This document shows positions 1 to 8,431 of a stretch of DNA of 64,000 nt, piece by piece. The stretch covers positions 1-64,000 of the forward strand of contig CACZAN010000012.1 in assembly GCA_902779165.1 (NCBI GenBank), in the 5' to 3' direction. Each line of letters begins with the position of its first letter. Position 1 is the first letter of the stretch. A model generated the notes under the pieces. The model saw only the letters and a program-made list of their open reading frames with translations. It did no database searches and was not told the DNA's origin. This stretch comes from an uncultured Bacteroidales bacterium (GTDB lineage: Bacteria; Bacteroidota; Bacteroidia; Bacteroidales; Bacteroidaceae). The position numbers and the translations under genes are program-made.

Positions 1-471
1 GGTGCCGACGGCTACACCGCTAAAAACATCACGCGCGCGGGATGGCGCATCGGATTCGTAGCCTTCAAGAGCGACGGCACGCGCGTCTATGGCGACATGA
101 ATTCCGCCACCTACAACGATGCCTCTCGCACCATTGCCTTCGACTGCCCTGCAGGCTGCAGCTACGTCTGGCTCGTCGTCAGTGCTGCGCCAACGACTTA
201 TTGGACTCATAACTTCACGGGCTGGATAGACAACACCGAAGAACAATGGCCCTACCGGGTGAAATTCTATCAGACTAATGTTTACGGCGAGACCAACAAT
301 AACAGTCTGCCCACAAGTATTTCAGACATGGCCGGCACGCAGAAAGCGGCCAACGGCAACAATGTCTATGATCTTCAAGGGCGCATCGTACGTCGAGGAA
401 CCACCGCGCTCGACGGCCTGCCACGTGGCATCTATATCGCTGGCGGCAGGAAAGTGCTGAAAAAAGATTGA
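1..471 (+). CDS. C-terminal part of a secreted protein (DUF6055-like), 5' end outside window
   Basis: The reading frame is open from base 1 and ends at 471, so about 156 C-terminal residues are visible and the start lies upstream. The visible part contains a beta-rich segment with WLVVSAAP and EQWPYRVKFYQTNVYG, which I associate with DUF6055-type secreted Bacteroidales proteins; that family call is from memory and moderate. The last 35 residues (VYDLQGRIVRR, then GIYIAGGRKVLKKD) match the short C-terminal tail of many exported Prevotella proteins, resembling a type IX-style sorting tail. The 1170-aa protein ending at 7370 carries the same tail, so both are probably exported. Function cannot be assigned. 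Confidence 0.7.
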   Translation, partial: GADGYTAKNITRAGWRIGFVAFKSDGTRVYGDMNSATYNDASRTIAFDCPAGCSYVWLVVSAAPTTYWTHNFTGWIDNTEEQWPYRVKFYQTNVYGETNNNSLPTSISDMAGTQKAANGNNVYDLQGRIVRRGTTALDGLPRGIYIAGGRKVLKKD

Positions 472-515
472 TATTCAAAAAGATGGTGGAGTCATAAAAA
501 GCAAAACGTTGAGTC

Positions 516-1526
516 ATGATTAAAAGAAAGGGTGGCTTCCAAGGCGAGCGCTCTGTTCTCCTGCCCCGCATGATTGTGGAGCTGGAGAAGAATGATCCGT
601 TGGCCAGGAGTCTCTTTGTGACTGATATTGGCTATTACCCGAAGGCGGCAAATCACTACCGCGAGCGGCAGGAAGGTGCAGATCAGTATATCCTCATCTA
701 CTGCGTGGATGGCAGTGGATGGTACAGAATTGGTGTAGGACATGTACAGCATGTGAGCCGCGGCCAGTTCTTCATCCTCCCCGCTGGTCAGCCCCATGTC
801 TATGGGAGCGATGCCGGTGAAGGGTGGACCATCTATTGGGTTCATTTCAGTGGAGAACACGCTTCTGTCTACGCCGCCGATGCCCAACTGCCACAAACCA
901 TCCGTGTGGCACAGGACTCACGCATCAGCAGCCGGATTGATATCTTTGAGGAACTGCTCCAGACACTGCACCATGCAGATACCATTGACAGTCTGCGTTA
1001 TGCCTCCTCCCTCTTGCACTACTTCCTCGCTTCCATGCGCTATGTTCCGCTATACCGTTCCTCTGCCAAACTCGAAGAAACCGTAGGCAGGAGCCTGCCG
1101 CGACCGAACGGGACCTTCGACGTCGTGGATGCAGCTGTTCATTTCATGAAAGAGAACATGGAACGGCGCATCACCCTTCATGAGGTGCAGGCCTACGTAG
1201 GCTACTCCCAGACGTATCTCTCATCCCTGTTCCGCCAACGTCTGGGCATGAGTATCAAGGCTTTCTTCAACCATCTGAAGATTGAATATTCCTGCCGTAT
1301 GCTGCAGACTACTGATATGCATATCAACCAGATTTGCTACAAGTTAGGCATCGAGGACAGCAGCTATTTCTCTCGCCTGTTCACAAAGACCGTCGGAAAG
1401 TCCCCCACAGCCTACCGCATAGCTATGCGCGGAGCTGCAGGCCGGAGCACCGATGCGCGTGCTCACCAAATGTCCTCCGTCTCCTCGGGGTTGGCAAAGA
1501 CTTCCTTGGCGCAGAATTCCAGATAG
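516..1526 (+). CDS. AraC family transcriptional regulator
   Basis: A 336-residue regulator. Residues about 60-160 form a cupin-like AraC ligand-binding domain (YILIYCVDGSGWYRI, then QFFILPAGQPHVYG). Residues about 205-305 hold the two helix-turn-helix motifs, including GYSQTYLSSLFRQRLGMS and a second one ending SYFSRLFTKTVGKSPTAYR. The start is uncertain: ATG 516 is preceded by no obvious ribosome site, and ATG 570 would still leave the full cupin. The roughly 30 residues after the second HTH are low in structure and their codons run 64 bp into the end of the convergent fasciclin gene. The ligand is unknown. Control of the adjacent lipoprotein or of the rhamnose genes 10 kb away is possible, but nothing in the sequence shows it. 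Confidence 0.88.
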   Translation: MIKRKGGFQGERSVLLPRMIVELEKNDPLARSLFVTDIGYYPKAANHYRERQEGADQYILIYCVDGSGWYRIGVGHVQHVSRGQFFILPAGQPHVYGSDAGEGWTIYWVHFSGEHASVYAADAQLPQTIRVAQDSRISSRIDIFEELLQTLHHADTIDSLRYASSLLHYFLASMRYVPLYRSSAKLEETVGRSLPRPNGTFDVVDAAVHFMKENMERRITLHEVQAYVGYSQTYLSSLFRQRLGMSIKAFFNHLKIEYSCRMLQTTDMHINQICYKLGIEDSSYFSRLFTKTVGKSPTAYRIAMRGAAGRSTDARAHQMSSVSSGLAKTSLAQNSR

Positions 1527-3688
1527 TCCAGGTTGCATTGCTTCTTCTCGTTGTCCAGGACCGACTTGAACTTCAGGTAATAGGTCTTCTCTGGGATCAT
1601 ATCGGCACTGACGATGATCTTCCTCAGCACGTCGGGCTGGCTTCTGCACGTGATGATGGTGCCGTAGGCACTGGTGTATGAGTTTGGCGCCTTCATGTAT
1701 CCATTATTCCTCATCCTCCTGTCCACCTCGTCATTGTATGTGGGGTCCTCTGTGTCGCTCTCCCATCCGACGATGGAGGGCAGGTTGCCGCTGGGGAAAT
1801 AGTGGTTGAGTCCGCCGATGCGCAGGTCATGAGGGATGCCCATTGCGATAAGGTTGTTCTTGTCCTCGCCCCAGTAAATCTGACACATGGAACGGGTGTT
1901 GTTGGCATTCCATCCATACCTGATTTCATAGTGCCCGGCCCTCGGAACTGTCGGCAACTTGATGATGAATTCATAGTTGCCTATGATGTTAAACTCGTCG
2001 CCCTGATAGCTCTGCCATGCGTCGCCTCGTCCCGGCAGGTAGTAGAACTGAGTGCCTTCGTAGATGTCTATGCCCTCGATGTACTTGTAGTTGGTGGGGA
2101 ATCCTCGGTTTTTACCCAGTTCGGTGTAGCGTTCCTTCAGACCTCTCAGGTTGTTGTTCATGAACTCCGGAAACATGGCGGCGGCGTCAAAGCGGATGCG
2201 CTGTCGCTGCTGTTGGATGCAGACGTTCTCTGTGCATACCAGCAGGCGTTCCAGGGGATAGACGTAACCGTTGGCCGCGATATAGGCGGGCGAGCGCATG
2301 ATCTCCACGCCTTCGTTCTCATCAGGGCTCAAGGCCCCGGTCGAGGCGGGGTAGAAGCGTCCGCTTTCATGATAGTCGTTGATGTTTTGCTGCAGGGGGC
2401 CGAACTCTCCTCTGCCGTTGCGCAGGATGGGGAATCGATTCAGGAATATGCCGTCGCTGTTGGTGCTCTGGCGGAAGCTCTCGGCACTCTGGAAAATCTT
2501 CAGCAGCCGGTGACGTCCCAGCGTCTGGTAGTATTCCATGACCGGGATGGTGTAGTTCGATGCGTTCTTGTAGTTATATCCTCTCTCGTTCCAGTGCAGT
2601 ACCAGCTTGTCGCGGCTGAGGGCTACGGGCAGCACGTGGTAGGTCACGAATTGGTTGATGATATTGTCCTCGTTGGTGAAGTCGTCGTCCTTCAACGCGT
2701 CCGCGTAAGCACCTATTCTCTGCAGATACTGCTTCACTTCCTGTACGCCGATGTCCTCGGCTCTCTTGGGCTGTCCGGCCTCGGCCAGCAACCTCTCCCA
2801 GCAGTCATCCGTCTCGGCAAAGATGGTGAAGCCATACTTTCGATGGGGCGGCAGGAACCCAGCCCCGCTGGTTCCCTCCGTGGGGTGCAGTCCCAGGTTC
2901 TTGACAACTCCCGTGGCATAGAGCTTCTCCCAGACCTCATCCCGCACCTTCGAAAGGGTGTCAGCCAGTCCGCAGGCCAGTAGCAGGCGCGACATCACCG
3001 TGTATCCGCTCTTGCTTCCTCGCGACCAATTTCCCGCCATGTCAGCCAGTGTCTCGTTGGAAGGACAAATGACGGCGCGAACCATATGAATGCAGCCGTT
3101 CGACACCTCTATGTCACGCATCTTCAGGTCCACGGGAGCCTGTTCGTTGATGAATATGCTGTCGGAGTTCACAGCACCTCGTGAGACACTCATCCGCCGG
3201 TCATTCAGGTTGGGCAACTCAAACTCTTCGCCGTCGTTGGCGGGGAAGTCGCTTGTGGAAAAGATGAGGCTGTTACCACCATCTATAATACTGTTATAGA
3301 CAATCACTTTGCGGATGGAATCCAGGGTGCGCTGTTCCTGGAAGCCATCCCAGGAGGGTTCCGTGATCAGTCCCTGGGCATACAGCGAGTCCAGGTAGTC
3401 GCGGATGGCTTCGTCGTTAGGTGCGAAGCACGTGTAGTGGCCGCGCACCGACAGCAACTGTGCCACACTGGAATGGGACTGATGGCTGACGGGCACTTCT
3501 TTCAGCAGCCTCACATACTCCGAGAACTGCCCCGATGGCTCCTCTTCCAAGAAACTCAGTACGGTTTGTTCCTCAAAAATATAGCGGTTGGACATATCAA
3601 TGTCTTCCTGGCAGGCGTGGGTTAAGCTCAGCAGCAGAAGTAGGCTGGCATAACAGGCAGATGAGATTATTCGATGTTTTGTTTCCAT
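1463..3688 (-). CDS. Fasciclin-domain lipoprotein
   Basis: A 741-residue surface or periplasmic lipoprotein. Residues 1-26 are a lipoprotein signal (hydrophobic LLLLLSLTHAC, Cys about 26 as lipidation site). Residues about 40-215 form one fasciclin domain (YTCFAPNDEAIRDYL). A second, more divergent one spans about 225-490 (YGFTIFAETDDCWERLL; FVTYHVLPVAL). The rest is a beta-sandwich-like region (HYEIRYGWNANNTRSMCQIY). In Bacteroidetes such proteins often accompany SusC/SusD loci and are thought to mediate binding or adhesion; no SusC/D is visible here, so the role is open. A TACCTTTG box lies only four bases before the ATG, implying a leaderless or nearly leaderless transcript. Its 3' end overlaps the convergent AraC gene. 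Confidence 0.85.
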   Translation of the reverse strand: METKHRIISSACYASLLLLLSLTHACQEDIDMSNRYIFEEQTVLSFLEEEPSGQFSEYVRLLKEVPVSHQSHSSVAQLLSVRGHYTCFAPNDEAIRDYLDSLYAQGLITEPSWDGFQEQRTLDSIRKVIVYNSIIDGGNSLIFSTSDFPANDGEEFELPNLNDRRMSVSRGAVNSDSIFINEQAPVDLKMRDIEVSNGCIHMVRAVICPSNETLADMAGNWSRGSKSGYTVMSRLLLACGLADTLSKVRDEVWEKLYATGVVKNLGLHPTEGTSGAGFLPPHRKYGFTIFAETDDCWERLLAEAGQPKRAEDIGVQEVKQYLQRIGAYADALKDDDFTNEDNIINQFVTYHVLPVALSRDKLVLHWNERGYNYKNASNYTIPVMEYYQTLGRHRLLKIFQSAESFRQSTNSDGIFLNRFPILRNGRGEFGPLQQNINDYHESGRFYPASTGALSPDENEGVEIMRSPAYIAANGYVYPLERLLVCTENVCIQQQRQRIRFDAAAMFPEFMNNNLRGLKERYTELGKNRGFPTNYKYIEGIDIYEGTQFYYLPGRGDAWQSYQGDEFNIIGNYEFIIKLPTVPRAGHYEIRYGWNANNTRSMCQIYWGEDKNNLIAMGIPHDLRIGGLNHYFPSGNLPSIVGWESDTEDPTYNDEVDRRMRNNGYMKAPNSYTSAYGTIITCRSQPDVLRKIIVSADMIPEKTYYLKFKSVLDNEKKQCNLDYLEFCAKEVFANPEETEDIW

Positions 3689-3692
3689 GCTG

Positions 3693-3700
3693 CAAAGGTA
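3693..3700 (-). promoter_or_regulatory. Bacteroidetes -7 box (TACCTTTG) for the fasciclin lipoprotein
   Basis: TACCTTTG on the minus strand, followed by CAGC and the ATG at 3688. A start site 4-7 bases after the box would fall on or within the start codon. No clear -33 TTTG is seen. Confidence 0.55.
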
Positions 3701-3808
3701 CCTTTTTTCCCGATACTGGTAAAATGATTTCTTTCCCTATGGCCGTTGATGGCTAATTTGTCCATAAAGAAAAAGAAAAAGTACATATCGCGGTTCGGGA
3801 ATTATATA

Positions 3809-3816
3809 TACTTTTG
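3809..3816 (+). promoter_or_regulatory. -7 box (TACTTTTG) for the 1170-aa secreted protein
   Basis: TACTTTTG fits the TAnnTTTG consensus and lies 42 bases before the chosen ATG at 3858, giving a leader of about 35 nt. This supports 3858 over the TTG at 3831. Confidence 0.5.
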
Positions 3817-3857
3817 CCGCCGAAAGGTAATTGTTGAACCCCAAAAAATACCAAACT

Positions 3858-6800
3858 ATGAAGAAAAAAATTTCACTATTGACAACCTTCTTCCTTCTCC
3901 TATGGGCGACACCTCTGGCCGCTCAATTGGATGAACTGAAGCAGAAAAACATTATCATTCAGGAGCAAGCCGACGAGATGGAGCCAGGTACCTGGTATCT
4001 GCTCTTTCAGGCACGTGGCAGTGGCGGATACATGTGTGACATGGGTGCGGGCAGTCTCCTGCTCAAACCATCCACTGACAATGTCACTGATGGCGACCTG
4101 GCCACGGAGAAAGCTGGCTTTCTCGTCCGTTTCATTCCCGCGGAGGGTGCCTCAGAGGTGCCTGCCTATCACCTGCAGTTCGGCACAGGCAATTATGTGG
4201 CCGCGGAATCACCCGAGCGGAGAGTCAATGGCACGGAACTCTCCACAACGGCCTCTCTCGAAGATGCTGATGCGTGGAATATCATGCTCATTGCCGAGTC
4301 GGCAGGGCATTTCTGCATGACAACGGATCCCCTCCAGTGCCGCATCGACAACAATGGCACGGGCAGCACCATTTCCTATTGGGATTCGGGAGCCGGCAGC
4401 GACCTATATGCCAACTATGATTGGCAGCTCTTTCCTGTAGAACTGGTCGAGGTCACTGACTTGGAAATCCTGTATGAACGAGTGCTGCGGCGATATTTCG
4501 AACTGCAGAACTACTATGACGCTTTCGAGCCTGGCACAGAGCCCGGCTATTATGGAGCAACAGAGGTGGAGGCCTTCCTGAAGACCATGAACGAGGCCGG
4601 CGTCCTTCTGGATACACCGATGCAAAAGCTGACGCAGGCACAACTGGACCAGATGCTCGAGCAACTGAATCAAGCCTATGAAAACGTCGTGGCATCGCGG
4701 GTGGAATATGTCTTGGAAAATGGCTACTACTGCATCCGAACCGCCAGCAACTTCTACTACGAAGAACGTGATGACCAGGTGGTCTATCCCGAGAAGGGCC
4801 TCTGGGGCGAGGGCAGCGAGTGCGGGTGGAGCGACCTGGATCGCACCACCTACCGCGCCTGCACTTTCCTTTGGCGCTTTGACAGAGATGCGCAGACAGG
4901 CAACTACCAAGTTTACAATGTCACCAATGGCGGCCGCTTTACTTCCCTCAACGGGGCTGATCATCTCCAGCTCAATCCCGCGTTGACACCCGAGGAGTCC
5001 GAGATTCAAGTCTCCTTTATATCGCGCGACGAGAATGACCCCTCCGTCATCTATGTGGCACTCTCCAGGGCCGACAACACTGATGCCTACGGCTTCTTCC
5101 ACCAGAACAAGCACGGCAATGGAACGGGGCGCGCTGGCAATATCGTGGGATGGGACCACAGCGGGCTGTGGAGCCTCTGGTCGGTGGAAGCTGTGCCCGA
5201 GGATGAAGCGCAGGCCATGCTCGATAATTATTCGATTCTGAGCAACAAGGACCTCTTACTGGCTAAGTACGACAGCCTTCGCCAGGAAGTCCTGCGCGAT
5301 GTGGCGCTGGCAGAAGATGCCCGAGTAGAATCCGATCGTTTGGTGAAGACGGAAGAACAATACTCCTCTGCCATGACCGATGACAACTACCCGCTGTCCA
5401 ATCTCCTGGATGGCAATAATTCAACATTTTGGCATTCCAGATGGGATGCCGGACCGCAGCCGGGGGGAACACACTTCATCCAGATTGACTTCGTCGAGCC
5501 CGTCGAGAACGGATTGTCCATGGATTATGTAAGAAGAAGCATTGACAGCGACCAGACCTTGGAATTCAGCCTTTATGGCTATGACCATGAACCCGACCTG
5601 TATGCCGAAGGCAAGGAAACGGGCAAGCTGCTGGCAACCATGAAGTTCCCAGACCTCATCGCGGGCAAGGTGATGTCCGCAGCTGTCAGCTTCGAAGGGA
5701 GCTACCGGTATGCGCGTCTCTACTCCGAGAAAACCAACTCGGCCAACGGCTTCTGGCATGCTGCGGAACTGAACTTCCATCGGGTGGTGCACAATCCCAA
5801 TGCGCAGGCAGCACATATGGGCGAAGTCTATACCCAGCTGAAGGCTCTGCTGCAGAAGCAGATCGACCGTGAGACGATCACCCCCGACGATTACACCGAT
5901 CTGCAAGAGGCCTATGACCTCTTCCTTACCAAGTTTGTCAATCCGGCCGAACTCATGAGCAGCATCACGCTGGCAGAGGCCAAGGTGGCCATCATCGCCG
6001 AGGGCACGGATCCAGGCTTCTGGCCTGCAGGCACTGGCAGCACCCAGGTCGTGGAGGCTGTCGAGGCTGCTAAGGCATACCTCGCAACGGGCAGCCTAAA
6101 GAAGGAAGAGGTGGAGGCACACATCCAGCAGCTGAAAGGGCTGACTGCAGAAATCGACAAGAAGGTGATCCAAGTCAGCACCGACAAGTGGTATCAGATT
6201 CAATTCCCCACAGAAGAGATGTTTGACGAGCGCGAATGGGACAAATCGGGTGCTGCGACAGCCTTCGACTCCTACGGCAACAAGATCGCCGACAGCCTCT
6301 ATGGATTGGTGGCCGCACCTGCTGTGTTGTCTATAGACGAGGAGACGGGAACACAGGAAGTAACACCTATCAGTGCACAAGATGCACATTTGGCAACAGG
6401 CATTTATTTCAACAATCCCCAGGCTCTGCAGGACGAGGAACTCTCGTGGTTCCGTTTCGTGGCTGTAGGAGACAGTGCCTTTATGCTCCAGAACAAGGCC
6501 ACAGGCCTCTTTGTCCGCTTCCAGAATCCCGGACAGGGCATCGCATGTGTGGACTTGCATCCTTCGCTGGTGAACGTCAGACCCATGGGATTTGGCACCA
6601 ACCTGATTTCCGTCAGCACCCTTGATGGTGCCAGTCAGACCAACGCACATGTGCAGCACGATGCTGCGCAGTTGGTGACGTGGGATGCCATGACACCAGG
6701 CTCCAACTCCACTATGATGATTCATGAGGTGGCAGACGTCACCGACGACTATGCAGCAGAAGCCTCCATGTCAGTGGAACCAGGGCACCTCTACACCCTC

Positions 6801-7370
6801 TGCTATCCCGTGGACATCGAAGTCACCGAAGGGGGACAGCTCTATAGTATGAAGGGTGTAACAGCCGCCACCGCCGACTCCCCGGTCTGTGCTGTATTGC
6901 AGCCCGAGAAGAGAATAGCTGCCGGTCTGCCTGCTGTGTTCATCGCAGAAGGAGAGTATGGCGCAGACCAGACTCCCGCAGAGGCGTTCTTCCAGCATGG
7001 TGTGACGCCAGTGGCAGAGCCGCAGCACCAGAATGGTCTCGTGGGAACGTTCTTCGGAACCACGGTTGAACAGGGCATGGCCATTGCGGAGGGACCGCAG
7101 TTCACCACGACACTGAACAGCGTGTGGCTCGGCGCCAACACAGCCTATCTTGCGGCATCCAACATAGCAGAGCCGGCCGATGGTGACCTGCTCATCCCCG
7201 TTAGTGGCGAATATACCTCAGTACACGTGGTGCCGTCCACTGCGGCAAATGGCACAGGAGTCTATGCGCTGAGCGGCCAACTGCTGCAGCGTAGAGCCAC
7301 ACCTCAGACCCTGAGACAGCTGACGCGGGGCATCTACATAGTAGGTGGACGCAAGTTCGTCGTAAAGTAA
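3858..7370 (+). CDS. Large secreted multidomain protein with lectin-like and F5/8C-like regions
   Basis: A 1170-residue exported protein of unknown function. ATG 3858 gives a clean signal peptide (MKKKISLLTTFFLLLWATPLAAQ). An upstream in-frame TTG at 3831 is less likely. Residues about 35-195 look like a ricin-type beta-trefoil region (TWYLLFQARGSGGYM). A helical linker follows at about 195-280, then a second trefoil-like segment at about 290-450. Residues about 500-640 look like an F5/8 type C (discoidin) carbohydrate-binding module (NYPLSNLLDGNNSTFWHSRW). More helical and beta-rich segments follow, and the protein ends with the tail GIYIVGGRKFVVK. The domains suggest glycan or cell-surface binding; no catalytic motif is recognised. 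A hairpin terminator follows directly. Confidence 0.8.
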   Translation: MKKKISLLTTFFLLLWATPLAAQLDELKQKNIIIQEQADEMEPGTWYLLFQARGSGGYMCDMGAGSLLLKPSTDNVTDGDLATEKAGFLVRFIPAEGASEVPAYHLQFGTGNYVAAESPERRVNGTELSTTASLEDADAWNIMLIAESAGHFCMTTDPLQCRIDNNGTGSTISYWDSGAGSDLYANYDWQLFPVELVEVTDLEILYERVLRRYFELQNYYDAFEPGTEPGYYGATEVEAFLKTMNEAGVLLDTPMQKLTQAQLDQMLEQLNQAYENVVASRVEYVLENGYYCIRTASNFYYEERDDQVVYPEKGLWGEGSECGWSDLDRTTYRACTFLWRFDRDAQTGNYQVYNVTNGGRFTSLNGADHLQLNPALTPEESEIQVSFISRDENDPSVIYVALSRADNTDAYGFFHQNKHGNGTGRAGNIVGWDHSGLWSLWSVEAVPEDEAQAMLDNYSILSNKDLLLAKYDSLRQEVLRDVALAEDARVESDRLVKTEEQYSSAMTDDNYPLSNLLDGNNSTFWHSRWDAGPQPGGTHFIQIDFVEPVENGLSMDYVRRSIDSDQTLEFSLYGYDHEPDLYAEGKETGKLLATMKFPDLIAGKVMSAAVSFEGSYRYARLYSEKTNSANGFWHAAELNFHRVVHNPNAQAAHMGEVYTQLKALLQKQIDRETITPDDYTDLQEAYDLFLTKFVNPAELMSSITLAEAKVAIIAEGTDPGFWPAGTGSTQVVEAVEAAKAYLATGSLKKEEVEAHIQQLKGLTAEIDKKVIQVSTDKWYQIQFPTEEMFDEREWDKSGAATAFDSYGNKIADSLYGLVAAPAVLSIDEETGTQEVTPISAQDAHLATGIYFNNPQALQDEELSWFRFVAVGDSAFMLQNKATGLFVRFQNPGQGIACVDLHPSLVNVRPMGFGTNLISVSTLDGASQTNAHVQHDAAQLVTWDAMTPGSNSTMMIHEVADVTDDYAAEASMSVEPGHLYTLCYPVDIEVTEGGQLYSMKGVTAATADSPVCAVLQPEKRIAAGLPAVFIAEGEYGADQTPAEAFFQHGVTPVAEPQHQNGLVGTFFGTTVEQGMAIAEGPQFTTTLNSVWLGANTAYLAASNIAEPADGDLLIPVSGEYTSVHVVPSTAANGTGVYALSGQLLQRRATPQTLRQLTRGIYIVGGRKFVVK

Positions 7371-7389
7371 GTTGTTATTATTGGTATCA

Positions 7390-7428
7390 AGCACCTCAGG
7401 AGCCCTATAACCGAGCTCTTGAGGTGCT
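7390..7428 (+). terminator. Hairpin terminator after the secreted protein gene
   Basis: A 14-bp inverted repeat (AGCACCTCAGGAGC / GCTCTTGAGGTGCT) with one G-T type mismatch, an 11-nt loop and a short T/C-rich tail, 20 bases after the stop at 7370. Confidence 0.75.
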
Positions 7429-7472
7429 CTTCTTGAATCTTGCTGCGACAGTCGTAGCCCCGATGTGAATCC

Positions 7473-7500
7473 GTGACAGGTGCGCTCTTTTTTGTGTTAA
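7473..7500 (+). repeat. Conserved GTGAC(A/G)GGTGCGCTCTTTTT motif, copy 1
   Basis: This stretch shares GTGACxGGTGCGCTCTTTTT and the following TGTTAAAA-type run with 38505-38530. Here it lies about 40 bases upstream of the -7 box of the thioesterase gene. The other copy has no gene behind it. Confidence 0.6.
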
Positions 7501-7538
7501 AAAATATTTTTCCTGTCTGTCTTTTCGGCAAAAATGAT

Positions 7539-7546
7539 TACCTTTG
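7539..7546 (+). promoter_or_regulatory. -7 box (TACCTTTG) for the acyl-ACP thioesterase
   Basis: Perfect TAnnTTTG box 44 bases before the ATG at 7591. Confidence 0.6.
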
Positions 7547-7590
7547 CGCGGTGATTCAGCAGAATCAGTGCTTATAAAGGAAAGAAAGAT

Positions 7591-8382
7591 ATGATTACAG
7601 CAGGAAAATACAGACATACTTATACTTCGACGGCGTCGGACATCACGCCACTGTACCGGCTGACGCCCAATGCGTTGCTGATGTACTTCCAAGACAGTTT
7701 CGCGCGCCTGATGACCATCAATGGCGTGGCCGCCTTCGACATCGTCAAGCAGCGGCGGATGTGGGTTATCACGGAGGTGCAGATCGACGTCCAGCCGACC
7801 GTGGCCTACTGGTCCGAGGACTTCACGGTGGAGTTGTGGGTGAGCGAGCTGTCGGCCTTGCGCATCTACTGCGACTTCCGCATCGTCCGCCGCGACAACG
7901 AGGCGCTGTTGGCCTCCGGCACCAGCCAGTGGAACATCCTGAACCTCGACGCCAAGCGGCTGGAGGTGACGGACTTCCTGAAGGAGCGCCTGACGGTGGT
8001 GCCGGAGCTGATGGCCGCCAGCCACAAGAAGGTGCGGTTCCCCAAGGTGCAGACCTATGACCTGCAGATGGAGCATCGCGCCACGCGCCTGGACTTGGAT
8101 TTCAACTTCCACGTCAGCAACCGCAGCTACGTCAGCATCGCCCTGCTGACGATGCCCGAGGAGGTGCTGGCCGAGCAGGCCCTGGCATCGATCACCGTCC
8201 ACTGGCAGCACGAGACCTACCTGGACGACACCCTCACCTGCCGCATGGCGCGCACCGAGGACGGCAGCTACCTCCACACGCTGACCAACGCCGAGGGCAC
8301 GGTCGTTTGTGAACTCATAAGCCGATGGCTGCCGCAACCCGCGACGGCCGACGTCAGCGAGGTGCTGAACAGGGATTTGTAG
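7591..8382 (+). CDS. Acyl-ACP thioesterase (FatA/FatB family)
   Basis: A 263-residue cytoplasmic enzyme with two hotdog domains, expected to release free fatty acids from acyl-ACP at the end of fatty-acid synthesis. The N-terminal hotdog (about 1-140) includes SARLMTINGV-like and RMWVITEVQIDVQP segments. The C-terminal hotdog (about 150-255) carries the family signature LDLDFNFHVSNRSYV, with the D-x-N-x-H-V-x-N residues of the active site. The length is normal for the bacterial family. It has its own -7 box, and the fucosidase gene follows after 49 bp, so the two may be co-transcribed although their functions look unrelated. Confidence 0.9.
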   Translation: MITAGKYRHTYTSTASDITPLYRLTPNALLMYFQDSFARLMTINGVAAFDIVKQRRMWVITEVQIDVQPTVAYWSEDFTVELWVSELSALRIYCDFRIVRRDNEALLASGTSQWNILNLDAKRLEVTDFLKERLTVVPELMAASHKKVRFPKVQTYDLQMEHRATRLDLDFNFHVSNRSYVSIALLTMPEEVLAEQALASITVHWQHETYLDDTLTCRMARTEDGSYLHTLTNAEGTVVCELISRWLPQPATADVSEVLNRDL

Positions 8383-8431
8383 ACAACGGAAAAAACCGAC
8401 TTCCAAGAAACGCTAAACTAAACCTGAAGAT

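Noticed and set aside
1802..2983. 393-codon plus-strand open frame opposite the fasciclin gene
   Set aside because: Composition artefact; the minus strand carries signal peptide and fasciclin domains.
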